Positions 49,133 through 59,223 are shown, counted from the stretch's first letter. The stretch is 64,000 bases of DNA from Pedobacter sp. PAMC26386 (GCA_014302835.1 CP060294.1:1240001-1304000), one strand, 5' to 3'. Notes: generated by a model not told the origin, from the letters alone. Translations and numbers: made by a program.

Positions 49133-51511
49133 TTAATCAGTTCTTTTTCTCTCTTCCTCATTTCCAAAATTGCGTTGTTTTACATTGATTTTATCATTCC
49201 CAAAACTATAAGTCAGCGCAAGTCTGAAAGATCTGTTTTTATCATTCTGACCATACACCTGTTTGATTCCATTAACCACAGAAGTGTAACCCTTCAGGTA
49301 AGCAGTATTGAATACATCATTAACCAATAAAGATAATTGCAGCTTGTTTTTAAGCATACTTTGTTTGATACCTACGTTTAAACCTGATAGCTGACCTACC
49401 TCATACAAGCCTCTTTTGACAGCCGAAGTATAGAAATAATCGACTTGTATTTTAGTTGCTGTACCTAGTGAAAAAGTATTATTGGAGGTTACATATAACT
49501 GTTTACTGTTTTTTGGAGTAGCATTGACCGCGCTATTAAAGATAGTTTTTGAACCAAGCAGGTAGCCTTGATTTTGACTCTGCCACCAAGACGAAATGTT
49601 GAGTGTATAACTTTCACCTATACCATAATAGTATTCTTTATAATAGTTCTGTCTGCTGATGATTTGAATATTCGTTTTCGGATCTGAATTAAATATCACC
49701 CCAAATCCATCGGTGGTGAGATTAAAGAATAAGTTTGTTCTCAAATTTCCTTTGTAAACATAAGTCAGATCAAAATTATCATTATAGGAAGGTTGTAAAA
49801 ATGGATTTCCCTCAGAATAACTTTTACTGTTTAAATAGGAGCGGAAAGGGTTTAAGTCTCTGAAAACAGGTCTGTTAATTCTCCTTCCGTAATTAAACAG
49901 AAAGCTATTGTTCTCATTTGACTTGTAAGACAGATAAACTGTTGGGAATAACTTTAGATAATTATTCCTTGTTTCCTGGGCTAAAGTGCTTGAATAACCG
50001 CTTGTTTGAATATTTTCAAGTCTTAAGCCCAGCTGTAAACTGAATTTACTATTGAAATTTTTGATCCCATTAACATAAACAGCTTGATTGTTTTCTTTGT
50101 ATTCAAATCTATTGGACTTGTTTGGGTCTAAAACAGCATCCCCCGTAATTGTATTGTAATAGGTTATATCGGCCTTGCTCTGAATAAAGCTTAATTTAGT
50201 TCCATAAGATAAGTTCATGAACTTTAAAGGATGTTCCATGTCAATTTTTACACTGCTATTTTTTATATCCTGAGCAGAAAGATTCCTCGCGGCTTGGTTA
50301 GTATTCAGGAAATCCATATCGGGTAAAAAAGTCTTGGTTATAAAGTTATTGTCGATTCTGGAATTATAAGTGAAATAATCAAGGTCAACTGATAATTTTT
50401 TTCCACTGGTATCTAATTGAGTCACCATATGTGCATTATATGTCTGGCTGGTATTGCTCAGCTTATTATTGCCGTTATTAATTAATAAAGAATCTACTTG
50501 GTTGGCGGAATTTCTGATTTTAATAGTTGTTAAATCTTTAGTGTCCGGGTTGTTTTGGTTTCCGGTATACTGGATACCGATCGCGGTCCGGTTGGAGATA
50601 TCATAATCAAACGACAGACCACCAGACAAATTATTCTGTTTCTGTTTTCCAGCGAGAGCCAGTTCCCATGGGCCATTTGGGTAATATGTATTTAGACTTT
50701 CACCTGTTCTCTGATTACCTAGTTTACCGCCAGCATTCAAAGAGAATTTAACTTTATTCTTGTTGTAAAGGAAGTTATCTCTCAGCGTGAAGAAACTATA
50801 AGTATTTAGATCGTAGACTAACGTTGTTGAATTTTTCCAGGAGTCCAGCGTACCTTTCTTTAAAATTATATTGATCAAACCGCCATCACCACCAGCTTCA
50901 TATTTTGCAGGAGGATTAGTAATCACCTCAACACTTGCGATATCGCTTGCTGCAATGGAACCTAAATAATTGATCAGGTCGTCACCGGTTAATTCAATTA
51001 ATCTTCCATCAACCATTACGCGGGACGAACCTTTGCCTAAAATACTGATCGCATTGTTTTGAATCATTACACCGGGAGCGGCGCCGATTGCGTTTAAACC
51101 ATTGCCGCCAGCCGCTGAAATGCTATTTGCTACATTAAATACCAAGCGGTCTGTCTTGTATTCGATCAATTTTTTCTTACCTACAATTTTGACCTCCTGA
51201 AGATCTCCATCTTTTTGTACCAGGAGTATACTGCCCAGATTAATATCCTTTTCTATCAGGATATTTTTTGCCCATTCTGTATAACCGAGGTAGCTGATCT
51301 TCAATATATAAGATCCTTTTGCAATTTTTATTTCAAAAGATCCATCATCTTTGGTCAAGGTTCCTGTGATTACTTTGCCTTCCGGGTTTGATAAAATCAC
51401 ATTGGCCCAAACTATCGGCTCGCTGCTACTTTTTACATTTCCTTTAAATTGTACTTGAGACTGCGCCCATAGTGGTAATAATAATAAGGCGTATAAAATG
51501 ATTGTTTTCAT
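49133..51511 (-). CDS. TonB-dependent-receptor-like outer-membrane beta-barrel protein
   Basis: A 792-residue protein with signal peptide (to PLWAQSQ), a carboxypeptidase-regulatory-like domain (VQFKGNVKSSSEPIVWANV), a plug (SNGLN-type AAGGNGLNAIGAAPGVMI; SVEVITNPPAKYEAGGDGGL) and an OMP_b-brl_3 type barrel. It belongs to the outer membrane beta-barrel family that lacks the SusC signature and has no SusD partner here. It probably imports a small ligand such as iron chelate or peptide. It is expressed alone: a hairpin at 51605-51649 separates it from the VOC gene. Confidence 0.88.
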   Translation of the reverse strand: MKTIILYALLLLPLWAQSQVQFKGNVKSSSEPIVWANVILSNPEGKVITGTLTKDDGSFEIKIAKGSYILKISYLGYTEWAKNILIEKDINLGSILLVQKDGDLQEVKIVGKKKLIEYKTDRLVFNVANSISAAGGNGLNAIGAAPGVMIQNNAISILGKGSSRVMVDGRLIELTGDDLINYLGSIAASDIASVEVITNPPAKYEAGGDGGLINIILKKGTLDSWKNSTTLVYDLNTYSFFTLRDNFLYNKNKVKFSLNAGGKLGNQRTGESLNTYYPNGPWELALAGKQKQNNLSGGLSFDYDISNRTAIGIQYTGNQNNPDTKDLTTIKIRNSANQVDSLLINNGNNKLSNTSQTYNAHMVTQLDTSGKKLSVDLDYFTYNSRIDNNFITKTFLPDMDFLNTNQAARNLSAQDIKNSSVKIDMEHPLKFMNLSYGTKLSFIQSKADITYYNTITGDAVLDPNKSNRFEYKENNQAVYVNGIKNFNSKFSLQLGLRLENIQTSGYSSTLAQETRNNYLKLFPTVYLSYKSNENNSFLFNYGRRINRPVFRDLNPFRSYLNSKSYSEGNPFLQPSYNDNFDLTYVYKGNLRTNLFFNLTTDGFGVIFNSDPKTNIQIISRQNYYKEYYYGIGESYTLNISSWWQSQNQGYLLGSKTIFNSAVNATPKNSKQLYVTSNNTFSLGTATKIQVDYFYTSAVKRGLYEVGQLSGLNVGIKQSMLKNKLQLSLLVNDVFNTAYLKGYTSVVNGIKQVYGQNDKNRSFRLALTYSFGNDKINVKQRNFGNEEERKRTD

Positions 51512-51604
51512 GGTTTAAATTTGTTTCAATTGTGAGGAAGTTGTGCTGTGCTTCGCTTATGAATACAAATTTGTACTAGAAAACCCGGATGCACGTCCGA
51601 CAAA

Positions 51605-51649
51605 AAAAAGTCGAACTATTTTCTTCTCGAAAAAATGGTTCGACTTTTT
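51605..51649 (-). terminator. Intrinsic terminator after the VOC gene
   Basis: Perfect 12-bp arms AAAAAGTCGAAC / GTTCGACTTTTT with a 21-nt loop, 37 nt downstream of the VOC gene stop on the minus strand, followed by further T residues. The A/T ends allow use on both strands. Confidence 0.7.
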
Positions 51650-51685
51650 ATCGGTGGCGTACGACTTTTGTTAAGTATCTGATGG

Positions 51686-52072
51686 CTATTTGGTTTTTAC
51701 TGAAGTAATCCACCAGCAATTACCTGCTGGATCTTCCACACCACAGGTTCTGCCATAACTCTGATCTGATAGACCCATGACTGATTTTGCACCTTCATCC
51801 AGCGCTTTTTGATAAGTCTCATCTGCACTTTCCACATATACAAACAAGTTTGCTGGTTGTGGTGTCCATTGTGATGTCGCTTCACAAAACATAATTGTGC
51901 TGCCCCCGATAGTAATTTCAGAATGCATCACTGTTAAGCCGTCTTCTCTCATTTTATGCATGTTTTCTATCAGTTCTGCATGGAAGACTTTTCTGGTGAA
52001 ATCAATAAACTTTGTTGCGCCTTTGACCATTAAATATGGCATTACGGTCTGATGTTCTGCTGGAATATTCAT
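51686..52072 (-). CDS. VOC-superfamily (glyoxalase/PhnB-like) protein
   Basis: A 128-residue vicinal-oxygen-chelate protein with two beta-alpha-beta-beta-beta units (VMPYLMVKGATKFIDFTRKV ... TVMHSEITIGGSTIMFCE; LFVYVESADETYQKALDEGA ... YGRTCGVEDPAGNCWWI). It matches the PhnB-like/YdhR group often linked to stress or antibiotic resistance; the substrate is unknown. It is in the same direction as the AraC regulator upstream, 76 nt away, and may be under its control. Confidence 0.85.
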   Translation of the reverse strand: MNIPAEHQTVMPYLMVKGATKFIDFTRKVFHAELIENMHKMREDGLTVMHSEITIGGSTIMFCEATSQWTPQPANLFVYVESADETYQKALDEGAKSVMGLSDQSYGRTCGVEDPAGNCWWITSVKTK

Positions 52073-52148
52073 ATCCTTAAATATTTAAATTTAATATCTG
52101 CTAAATTAGGAGGGTGCTGAATTAGTAAATAGGAAAAACGCGACATCT

Positions 52149-52958
52149 TTAAGTCTCTCTCCACGCAGTCCCTTCTGCATTATTTAAGAAATATTCCTTT
52201 GGATTATGACCTGAAAACTCCTTGAAGTCCTGAATAAAGTGAGACTGGTCATAATAACCACAGGTATAGGCAATTTCTGTCAGCGATTTGTTTTTCTCAT
52301 TATATTGGGCTAAGGCATTTTGAAAGCGAATTATTCTTGAAAATAACTTTGGACTGAAACCTGCAATCTGCTTGAAATTTCTTTCAAATTGTCTTGTTGA
52401 CAAGAAATTGCGTTTGGCAAGATCTTCTACATTTGTATGGCTTGTTGTCTGGATTATGTCTCTGATGGTCTCAAAGATTCCCGGAGGCTGTTTTTTTATT
52501 GTCTTTAACTTTTTCTCCAGAAAACCAGAGATAATCGTCACTCTTTGGAAATTGTCAGAAGCGAGCATCATCTTTTCTTCTAATTCGTTTGCTTGTGCAC
52601 CAAGTAACGTTTTCAAATCGATCATTTGATTTTTTAAATCTGAGCCAGGTATTGCAAAAAATTGTGAGACTGCAAAAGGGTAAAGGTAAACACCAAATAT
52701 TCCAAAGCTATTATCAATTGAAAAACGTCTTACAATCTGAGACTGCCCCACCAGACCAGATGCAAATGATTTTCCAGTAAATTTTTCATGAGCCAATTCA
52801 TCAAAGATCCCATTATAGTGAAAGAGAAGTTCAGCACAGCCATCTGCCATGCCACGATGGATATAAGGATTGTCAAGTGAAGCTTCGCCTTCAAGCACCC
52901 AAAAATACCTCACATATTTTGAAAGGTTGTCTGAAGGGGTTATAATGAAGTATTTCAT
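52149..52958 (-). CDS. AraC-family transcriptional regulator
   Basis: A 269-residue regulator. The N-terminal ligand-sensing part (residues about 1-140; YVRYFWVLEGEAS ... GMADGCAELLFHY) is of the DUF6597 type. The C-terminus has two helix-turn-helix units of AraC/XylS: NVEDLAKRNFLSTRQFERNF and SLTEIAYTCGYYDQSHFIQD-F. It lies upstream of the VOC gene in the same direction, so that gene is its most likely target. Confidence 0.9.
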   Translation of the reverse strand: MKYFIITPSDNLSKYVRYFWVLEGEASLDNPYIHRGMADGCAELLFHYNGIFDELAHEKFTGKSFASGLVGQSQIVRRFSIDNSFGIFGVYLYPFAVSQFFAIPGSDLKNQMIDLKTLLGAQANELEEKMMLASDNFQRVTIISGFLEKKLKTIKKQPPGIFETIRDIIQTTSHTNVEDLAKRNFLSTRQFERNFKQIAGFSPKLFSRIIRFQNALAQYNEKNKSLTEIAYTCGYYDQSHFIQDFKEFSGHNPKEYFLNNAEGTAWRET

Positions 52959-53004
52959 TGTCAGATTATGATCAATAAGTTAGTGATAAAAAATCAGTAA
53001 CCAA

Positions 53005-53044
53005 AAAAAGCTCAGAGATCCTTGACGGAGACCTGAGCTTTTTG
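53005..53044 (-). terminator. Intrinsic terminator after the interrupted FkbM-like gene
   Basis: On the minus strand AAAAGCTCAG ... CTGAGCTTTTTTT forms a 10-11 bp stem with a long T-run, 35 nt after the stop at 53078. It would end transcription of the damaged gene at 53078-53881. Confidence 0.75.
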
Positions 53045-53077
53045 AATTTTAGAAAGAATGTCCGAAGAAAAGAATGC

Positions 53078-53881
53078 CTAAAGAATAACCTCGATCTGAT
53101 TTGTTCTCGTATTAAAAACCTCCATACCTTTAATTGCTTTTAAGCGACCGTCTCCATTGGTATATGTTAAGTTTCCTTCTTTATCCCTGCTTTCTCTAAA
53201 TTGCGACAGTACATATCCTTCTTTAGCTTCAAGAGGTTTTAGTCCATTAATTTTATCATTTCTAACAAAATATGCATTATTGCCATTGCTGTTACAGCCT
53301 ATAAAAGTATAAGCCTTTTCATGAGCTAAATCACATAAAGAAAGTAAAGATGACCCAAAGTAAAGATTACTGTGATGTGCATCAGTACGATAAAAGTCAG
53401 CTTTATAGGGTGTCGTCTACGCATTATCTTTACCAAAGACAGTATTATATTCAATGATTACAATGACCGGATTTGTAACAGTTATTGCTTTCCATACCCA
53501 ATAATCATTACCATCAATATGCAATAAACCGGATTCACCTTTAAAACCGTGTTGCTCAATTAAATCGTTGATGTTTTCACTGGTAATAAAAGCAGTTGTC
53601 GCGGTGAGATTGTATTTCCAGTAAATTTCTTGACGTTGTACACTTTTTATATTTTCTTCTGTTCCGTCCATAATTAACCCGGTCCAGTTATTATTCATTA
53701 ACAAGTATCTTGTATTGGCTTCAATATAAGTTTGTACACCAAATTCAATAAACGTTTTGGTCTCAATATCAAGATAATCAACTAAGAATTGAATGATGCC
53801 ATCATCTTTCCATTGGGAATAGACTTTAAATTCTGCAAGCTGAATATTCTTTAGAATATTATTTGTATTACTCAGATTCAT
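53078..53881 (-). pseudogene. FkbM/methyltransferase-like protein interrupted by an in-frame amber codon
   Basis: The frame opening at ATG 53881 reaches a TAG at 53417-53419 after 154 residues. It then continues in the same frame for 113 sense codons to a second stop at 53078. Both halves look like one protein: DIETKTFIEFGVQTYIEANT ... VIVIEYNTVFGKDNA, then TTPYKADFYRTDAHHSNLYF and GCNSNGNNAYFVRND. The pattern resembles SAM-dependent methyltransferase-like proteins near surface polysaccharide genes. One base change would restore a 267-codon gene. A strong terminator follows the second stop, not the first. Confidence 0.75.
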
Positions 53882-54066
53882 CCTGAATAGGATGCTGGCT
53901 TGAAGGAAGTTTTGTGTGGTGTTCTCCTCTTTTAAGGAGTTTAATGTATAATTTATTGCTACAAGATCTTCTTGGATTTTTTTTCTCGTTTTGTAGTGAA
54001 CATAGGTGTAAAGAACGATAAAATATTACTAAAATTGAATATATTTAAATTTTTTAAAACAATTTT

Positions 54067-54285
54067 ATGTCTTTTCAAGCCTACATCGACAATATCAAAA
54101 CCAAGACAGGAAATGGACCTGAAGACTTTAAGAAACTTGCAGATCAGAAAGGGTTTTCTGAAAATGGGAAACTTAAACCCGAAGTGAAAGCTGGTACTAT
54201 TGTAAGCTGGCTAAAAGAGGATTTTGACTTAGGACATGGACATTCAATGGCTATTTATGCGCTACTCAAAGGGATAAAGCCATAA
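54067..54285 (+). CDS. DUF4287-domain protein
   Basis: A 72-residue helical protein whose sequence fits DUF4287 (FQAYIDNIKTKTGNGPEDFK ... AGTIVSWLKEDFDLGHGHSM). The family is small, widespread and of unknown function; some members precede DUF5655 domains. It stands alone here between the damaged FkbM-like gene and a convergent hydrolase gene. Confidence 0.82.
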   Translation: MSFQAYIDNIKTKTGNGPEDFKKLADQKGFSENGKLKPEVKAGTIVSWLKEDFDLGHGHSMAIYALLKGIKP

Positions 54286-54330
54286 ACCTAATCTAAAACA
54301 TCATGTTTGATGGTGGTTTAGATTAGGTTT
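54284..54330. terminator. Bidirectional terminator between DUF4287 and BlaC-TPR genes
   Basis: Perfect 14-bp arms AAACCTAATCTAAA (54284-54297) and TTTAGATTAGGTTT (54317-54330). They overlap the end of both convergent genes; the loop is 19 nt. It probably ends transcription from both sides. Confidence 0.75.
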
Positions 54331-55822
54331 AATTTCCTGAAAGAATTTTTATACGATTGAAGGCGTTTTTATGATCAGGATTAAGTGCCAAAGATTTTTT
54401 ATAATTTAATAGTGCCGCGTTTGTATCACCCATAAGTTCTTGCATTTCTCCAAGACTATCATAAGTATTTGCACTTTCTGGATAAAGCTTCACATTGAGT
54501 TTGAAAATTGAAAGTGCTTGCTTCGTCTCTTTATTTTTTAACAGCAGATAAGCCCAGGCATTCAGCTCATTTTCATTCAGCTCAAATGACGGGGTTTTCT
54601 TTTTCAGGTTGGCCAAAACAATAGGAGCCTGCTCAAAACCGTGTTTCAATAATGCTGCTCTTAATTTTTGAATCGCAGGGGGTAAGCCAAAACCATTCGA
54701 CTGATGCATCTCAGGAATATAATAACCAGCTATTTCATCAACATACTGGTCAGGATTGGAACCCATCAAATTTGTAAGCACCACGATAGCAAGATCGTCC
54801 TTAGTATAGATAAACACAGCAGATCTGCCACCACCAACAGGAGCTACGGCAGGGTGAGAAGCTCTCGTTACTGTGGGCCAGCCTAGTGCATAACCATTAG
54901 TCAGTTGATTGAATCCACCTGTTTTTCCATTATTCAACAGGGCAGGCTCCCATAAGGTTTCAATGCTGGACTGTTGTTTCAGGAGCTTACCGTTTTGCAG
55001 GGCGATTATCCAATTGGCCATATCTCTTGCCGTAGATAAAATTCCGGCAGCGGTTCTATAAAAAACTGGAAATTGTTTATAAGCTGTCCCTGGGCTATCA
55101 AGTTTTGTCCTTCTGCCTCCAACATACTTGAATAGGGTATAGGCACCTGCCGAATTGTGAACTATATCAAATGAATCCCCAAATCGTGTCAGATCCATAC
55201 CAGCTGCTTTAAACTGCCGGTCTTCAATAAATTTGGTGAAATGTACACCGCTTAGTTTGGTGATGATCTTTCCAAGGATTACATAACCGGTTTGATTATA
55301 GCTGAATTTATCTCCCGTATTAAATTCCAATGGTAACATCCTTACCTTTTTCCAGGCCAGATTTTCATCCCCGTCTCCCAATAACTGTTCTCCGTCTGCA
55401 TCTGTAATATCCGGTAAACCGGAAGTATGCGTTAATACCTGTTTTAATGTTATTTTCTGCCATGGAACAGGCAAACTATCTATATAAAGAGAAATCGGGT
55501 CACTCACCTTTAGTTTTTCTTCTTCAGCGAGCTGCATAATTGCTATCCCCACAAATGCTTTCGTAATTGAATTGATAGAAAATATACTTTGATCAGTTGC
55601 TGGAATAGAATTCTCGGGATTGGCTGTCCCGTAACTATTTAATTTTATAATTTTCCCCTGGCGTATGACTGCCAGTTGTAATGCAGGGATTTGTTCATTG
55701 CGCATTTTTTGCATTAAGAACAGATCTATACTATCTGTTTTACTAGTTTGCTGTGCTTTTGATAAAAATGGGAGCAGCATTCCGAAAAAAATAATGGCCG
55801 TGATTGTTCCTTTTAGATTCAT
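54329..55822 (-). CDS. Serine hydrolase (beta-lactamase class C-like) with C-terminal TPR
   Basis: A 497-residue exported protein (signal to PFLSKAQQ). The beta-lactamase fold shows the serine in SINSITKAF (S-x-x-K at about 83), the tyrosine in YNQTGY (about 173) and a later H/K-x-G equivalent (PVGGGRSAVF). After residue about 400 come tetratricopeptide repeats (ALSIFKLNVKLYPESANTYD ... ALLNYKKSLALNPDHKNAF). This architecture is common in Bacteroidota. It is more likely a peptidase or esterase than a true beta-lactamase. Confidence 0.9.
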   Translation of the reverse strand: MNLKGTITAIIFFGMLLPFLSKAQQTSKTDSIDLFLMQKMRNEQIPALQLAVIRQGKIIKLNSYGTANPENSIPATDQSIFSINSITKAFVGIAIMQLAEEEKLKVSDPISLYIDSLPVPWQKITLKQVLTHTSGLPDITDADGEQLLGDGDENLAWKKVRMLPLEFNTGDKFSYNQTGYVILGKIITKLSGVHFTKFIEDRQFKAAGMDLTRFGDSFDIVHNSAGAYTLFKYVGGRRTKLDSPGTAYKQFPVFYRTAAGILSTARDMANWIIALQNGKLLKQQSSIETLWEPALLNNGKTGGFNQLTNGYALGWPTVTRASHPAVAPVGGGRSAVFIYTKDDLAIVVLTNLMGSNPDQYVDEIAGYYIPEMHQSNGFGLPPAIQKLRAALLKHGFEQAPIVLANLKKKTPSFELNENELNAWAYLLLKNKETKQALSIFKLNVKLYPESANTYDSLGEMQELMGDTNAALLNYKKSLALNPDHKNAFNRIKILSGN

Positions 55823-55968
55823 AGTTTAATGCGTGAAAAATATTTAATAAGACAAATTAGTATAACTTATGTTACGGTAGAATAGAATTAGCCCCAATAT
55901 TTTTGGTAATTTGACAGGAAATTATAGCGTAGGAAATCCTAAATCATAGCCCGGAAAAAAACAATGAT

Positions 55969-56889
55969 ATGCTGATGAAAAATAGTAAATTGATAATTGT
56001 TGAAGTCCCTACTAATTTGGGATTAATAGAACCAGGTCGTGGGATTGAACCGGGTGTAAAATATCTTCCAGACTGGCTTAGGAAACATGGTTTTTTTGAT
56101 CAGCTTAAATCAGCAGCAGTTTATAAAATTCAACCTGCTGGGTATGCGATGGAAATTGATGCCGAAACAGGGGTAAGGAATGCGGATAAGATCATTGAGT
56201 GTGCTAACAAGCAAGCAGATCTTTTAACTCCTTTACTCAGGGAAGGATACTTTCCACTGATTATTGGCGGTGATTGCAGTATGCTTATTGGGAATGCACT
56301 TGCTTTTAAAGAGTTGGGTAATTATGGTCTCTTCTTTTTGGATGGACACACAGATTTTATGCTACCTGAGCACTCACAAACCAAAGCAGCAGCAGGTATG
56401 GATCTTGCCATTACAACAGGTACGGGTCATGACCGGTTAACTAATATCAATGGCTTAAAGCCCTATTTTAAGGAAAATGAGGTCTGGTGTGCAGGCAATA
56501 GAGAATTTACAGATGATTATGATGATGCGGTTAAAAAAACTTCTATCCATTATTATCCGCTTCCAATGCTGAGAAAGAATATTGAGCAATGTGTAAATGA
56601 CTTTTTACGAATGACTGAAGATAAAAATCTCGATGGTTTTTTCATTCATCTTGATGTCGATGTATTGAATGACGATTTAATGCCAGCAGTGGATAGTAGA
56701 CATCCTGGTGGATTAAGCTATGATGAATTGCGACGAATTCTGGTGCCATTACTGCTCAGTAATAAAGCAAGTGGAATGGAATTAGGGATTTTAGATCCGG
56801 AGCTTGATCAGGAAGGCAAGTATACCAGGCCATTCGTGGTACAAATGCGAAAAATATTTCAGGAGGTTGATTGGCTTGTCAGTTCGTAA
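55969..56889 (+). CDS. Arginase/agmatinase/formiminoglutamase-fold protein
   Basis: A 306-residue ureohydrolase-fold enzyme with the Mn-binding motifs GGDCSM (about 101), FFLDGHTDFM (about 122-131) and HLDVDVLNDDLMPA (about 221-234, the usual D-x-D replaced around it). The final motif MELGILDPELD is also present. Substrate could be a guanidino compound such as arginine or agmatine, or formiminoglutamate; the sequence does not decide. A second ATG at 55975 is an equal start candidate. Its 3' end overlaps the convergent hydrolase gene by 11 nt. Confidence 0.85.
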   Translation: MLMKNSKLIIVEVPTNLGLIEPGRGIEPGVKYLPDWLRKHGFFDQLKSAAVYKIQPAGYAMEIDAETGVRNADKIIECANKQADLLTPLLREGYFPLIIGGDCSMLIGNALAFKELGNYGLFFLDGHTDFMLPEHSQTKAAAGMDLAITTGTGHDRLTNINGLKPYFKENEVWCAGNREFTDDYDDAVKKTSIHYYPLPMLRKNIEQCVNDFLRMTEDKNLDGFFIHLDVDVLNDDLMPAVDSRHPGGLSYDELRRILVPLLLSNKASGMELGILDPELDQEGKYTRPFVVQMRKIFQEVDWLVSS

Positions 56890-57541
56890 TTTTTAAATTG
56901 CTGTATATAATTTCCTGAATTTCTCTTGCATTTGCGTATACCATAAAATGTCCGCCACGCTTAATTATAAAATCCGGTTTTAATGTAAATCTGATGGGTA
57001 AGATATGATCTGCGGTTCCATGGATATGTGTTAGATTTAATGGACGTTCCCTGTTTTTCCAGGTTAGGATACAGGTCATTGCCCATTTGATGAAATAAGG
57101 ATCGCTGTCTGTTACGAGTTGTTTTAGCAATTGCAGTTCATCAGGAGTTTTTGCACCTAGAAATTTCAACCCTATTCCATTGCCTTTTTTTAAAAGGCTA
57201 ACTGGAACTAATTTTTGCAGTTTCAGTTTTCCAGTCACCCTGTAATACCAGGGTAGTTCTTTAAAAGTAGGTGTACTGGAAATTAGAAAAGTATGTGCCG
57301 GATTCAGTTTCTTAGCAATTTCGGCTGCCAGCATACCGCCAAATGATAGGCCTATCAAATAAAATTGGCTGGTGATATCAATTTTTAATGCTAATCTGGC
57401 AGCATAATCTTCTAAGGATTCATTAGGCTTAGGAGGAATCCAGTCGAGATGGACTAATTCAAAATCAGGTGGAAAGACAAGTTTCCTAAAAGCACGGCTG
57501 TCAGCACCCAAACCACTGATAAAATACACCCTGTTAGCCAT
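56879..57541 (-). CDS. Alpha/beta hydrolase
   Basis: A 220-residue alpha/beta-hydrolase. It has the oxyanion-region FISGLGADSRAF, the nucleophile elbow G-L-S-F-G-G (LIGLSFGGMLAAEIAKKL, Ser at about 67), an acid in HIHGTADHILPI and a His in KRGGHFMVY. Length is on the short side, without a lid domain. The substrate is unknown; it is probably an esterase or related housekeeping enzyme. It is convergent with the arginase-fold gene. Confidence 0.85.
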   Translation of the reverse strand: MANRVYFISGLGADSRAFRKLVFPPDFELVHLDWIPPKPNESLEDYAARLALKIDITSQFYLIGLSFGGMLAAEIAKKLNPAHTFLISSTPTFKELPWYYRVTGKLKLQKLVPVSLLKKGNGIGLKFLGAKTPDELQLLKQLVTDSDPYFIKWAMTCILTWKNRERPLNLTHIHGTADHILPIRFTLKPDFIIKRGGHFMVYANAREIQEIIYSNLKITN

Positions 57542-57964
57542 CTCTAAGTCGATTAATTATATACTGTTGATTGGAAAACAATGTTAGTGATAATTATAAT
57601 TGAAAAGATATGAAAAGAAATTAATAATTTATTTCAGGTTGAAATTCTATAATTAGGAAAATATTTATGATCAAAACCTAGGTTCTACTCTCAATCCTGC
57701 TGGTCATGGGAGTAATGCTGCTTATGCAAAAGGAAAGCTAGTGTTTCAGCTAATCAAGACACTGTTTCCTGGAAAAACGGGATAGTAGGTGCCGGAAATA
57801 TAATTCAAGGGGGTAGCTGCCGGATTGATTTTCGTATCGGTAGTTATTTTTATACTTTCCTCTGATCCAAAACATGCCTGCAATTTATTGCGGGGTTTTA
57901 CAATTTGCAGCTTTACTTCAATAGTTATTCACTTCCAAAGGATTATACCGCCGAACAGGTAACT
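57542..57964. other. Gene-poor stretch with faint coding relics
   Basis: About 420 bases with no intact gene. A short plus-strand piece at roughly 57667-57785 reads NPAGHGSNAAYAKGKLVFQL before two stops, and another short piece follows (AGNIIQGGSCRIDFRIG). These may be decayed gene pieces, but I recognise no family. Promoters of the flanking minus-strand hydrolase lie at its right-hand edge. Confidence 0.4.
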
Positions 57965-59110
57965 TCACTGGCTCTTAGCTGAGAGAATCCGGTCTCTTAG
58001 CCTTAAAAATGGAAGCTCTATACTGTATCTGAGCAGCAATGCAGCAAGCAAAGAGCTGATGATGCAGCAAACCAGCAGGAGATTGCCATCTTTTTCAAGA
58101 CCCATTTTTTCAAATAAATTCTGAGTAATATGGGTTATGATCTTATGAGAGAGATAAATAGCATAAGATAAGGTTGCCAGGTGATAGGTGAATTTTGATT
58201 GGTATTGATACAAGATGCAGGTAGAACAAGCTGCCGCTGCCACAATTGCACCGAATGCAAGGGAAACAAGTGTAAAGCCAAAGATAGAAGCGTTAAAGCT
58301 ATATTGGTCAGCACATAAATAACAGACACAGCATAAAATAAATAAACCCGCTGCCAGAAGCCAGTTGGCATATTTGTTTATTCTTTGATAGTATAGCGGA
58401 TAAAAATTAAGTAGCGCTGCAATGCTAACCCCTGTTAAAAGGCCATCCAGCCTATTGTATGTAGGGTAGTATAGGTATTTGTACCATAAAAAGCGAAAAC
58501 TGTCATTTGATAATTGGGGTTCGATAAACTGATTCCAGCTCCATATTCTTAATACAAAACCTAAAGCAAAGAGGAACACAAAAATGTATACCGCATTTTT
58601 ACCTATCCTGAAGTAGCTAACTGTGCAGATAATTAATGGCAATAAAAGATAGAATTGTTCTTCAATACAGAGTGACCAGGCATGCGTGAAAGTTCCGGTG
58701 TTTCTTAGATCCAGGTCCATATTCAGTGTAAATGTCAGGTATCTCCAAATTGGAGCAAGATGTTCTCTTTCTCGTAGAATAGGGAAGGTTATATAAAGTA
58801 AAAGTATTACTATATAAGCAGGAATGATCCGGAAAAATCGCTTGATGAAAAACTCCCGTAAAGAGATCTTTTTGCCCTGACTAATAGTTTTGAAAATTTG
58901 TCCTGCGATTAGAAAACCGCTTAATACAAAAAACAAATCGACTCCTATCCATCCAAAACTACTGATCTTCTCCTGCCAGCCTTGAGGAGCAAAATGTTGA
59001 TAATGATAAAAGAAGACTATGGTAATTGCAAATGCCCTAAGGTGATCGAGTCCGGATAATTTGTGCGTAACAATGGTGTCAGTGTGATTTGTAAGAGCGG
59101 GGAGATGCAT
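57965..59110 (-). CDS. Acyltransferase family 3 membrane protein
   Basis: A 381-residue protein with ten or so membrane spans and the acyltransferase-3 signatures: GLDHLRAFAITIVFFYHYQH near the start, FGWIGVDLFFVLSGFLIAGQ, and RFFRIIPAYIVILL plus THAWSLCIEEQFYLLLPLI. Such inner-membrane enzymes O-acetylate cell-surface polysaccharides or lipids. No glycan gene cluster is next to it, so the acceptor is unknown. Confidence 0.93.
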   Translation of the reverse strand: MHLPALTNHTDTIVTHKLSGLDHLRAFAITIVFFYHYQHFAPQGWQEKISSFGWIGVDLFFVLSGFLIAGQIFKTISQGKKISLREFFIKRFFRIIPAYIVILLLYITFPILREREHLAPIWRYLTFTLNMDLDLRNTGTFTHAWSLCIEEQFYLLLPLIICTVSYFRIGKNAVYIFVFLFALGFVLRIWSWNQFIEPQLSNDSFRFLWYKYLYYPTYNRLDGLLTGVSIAALLNFYPLYYQRINKYANWLLAAGLFILCCVCYLCADQYSFNASIFGFTLVSLAFGAIVAAAACSTCILYQYQSKFTYHLATLSYAIYLSHKIITHITQNLFEKMGLEKDGNLLLVCCIISSLLAALLLRYSIELPFLRLRDRILSAKSQ

Positions 59111-59223
59111 AATTCTGGTTGTTATTCCTGGTGTCCAAATTAGCTAATGTTTGCTGAATTAAGAAAAAGGATAATAAGCTGTTTGAAGAAGAAAATAAGG
59201 GTAGGAAGGGCCAGTTCTATATA

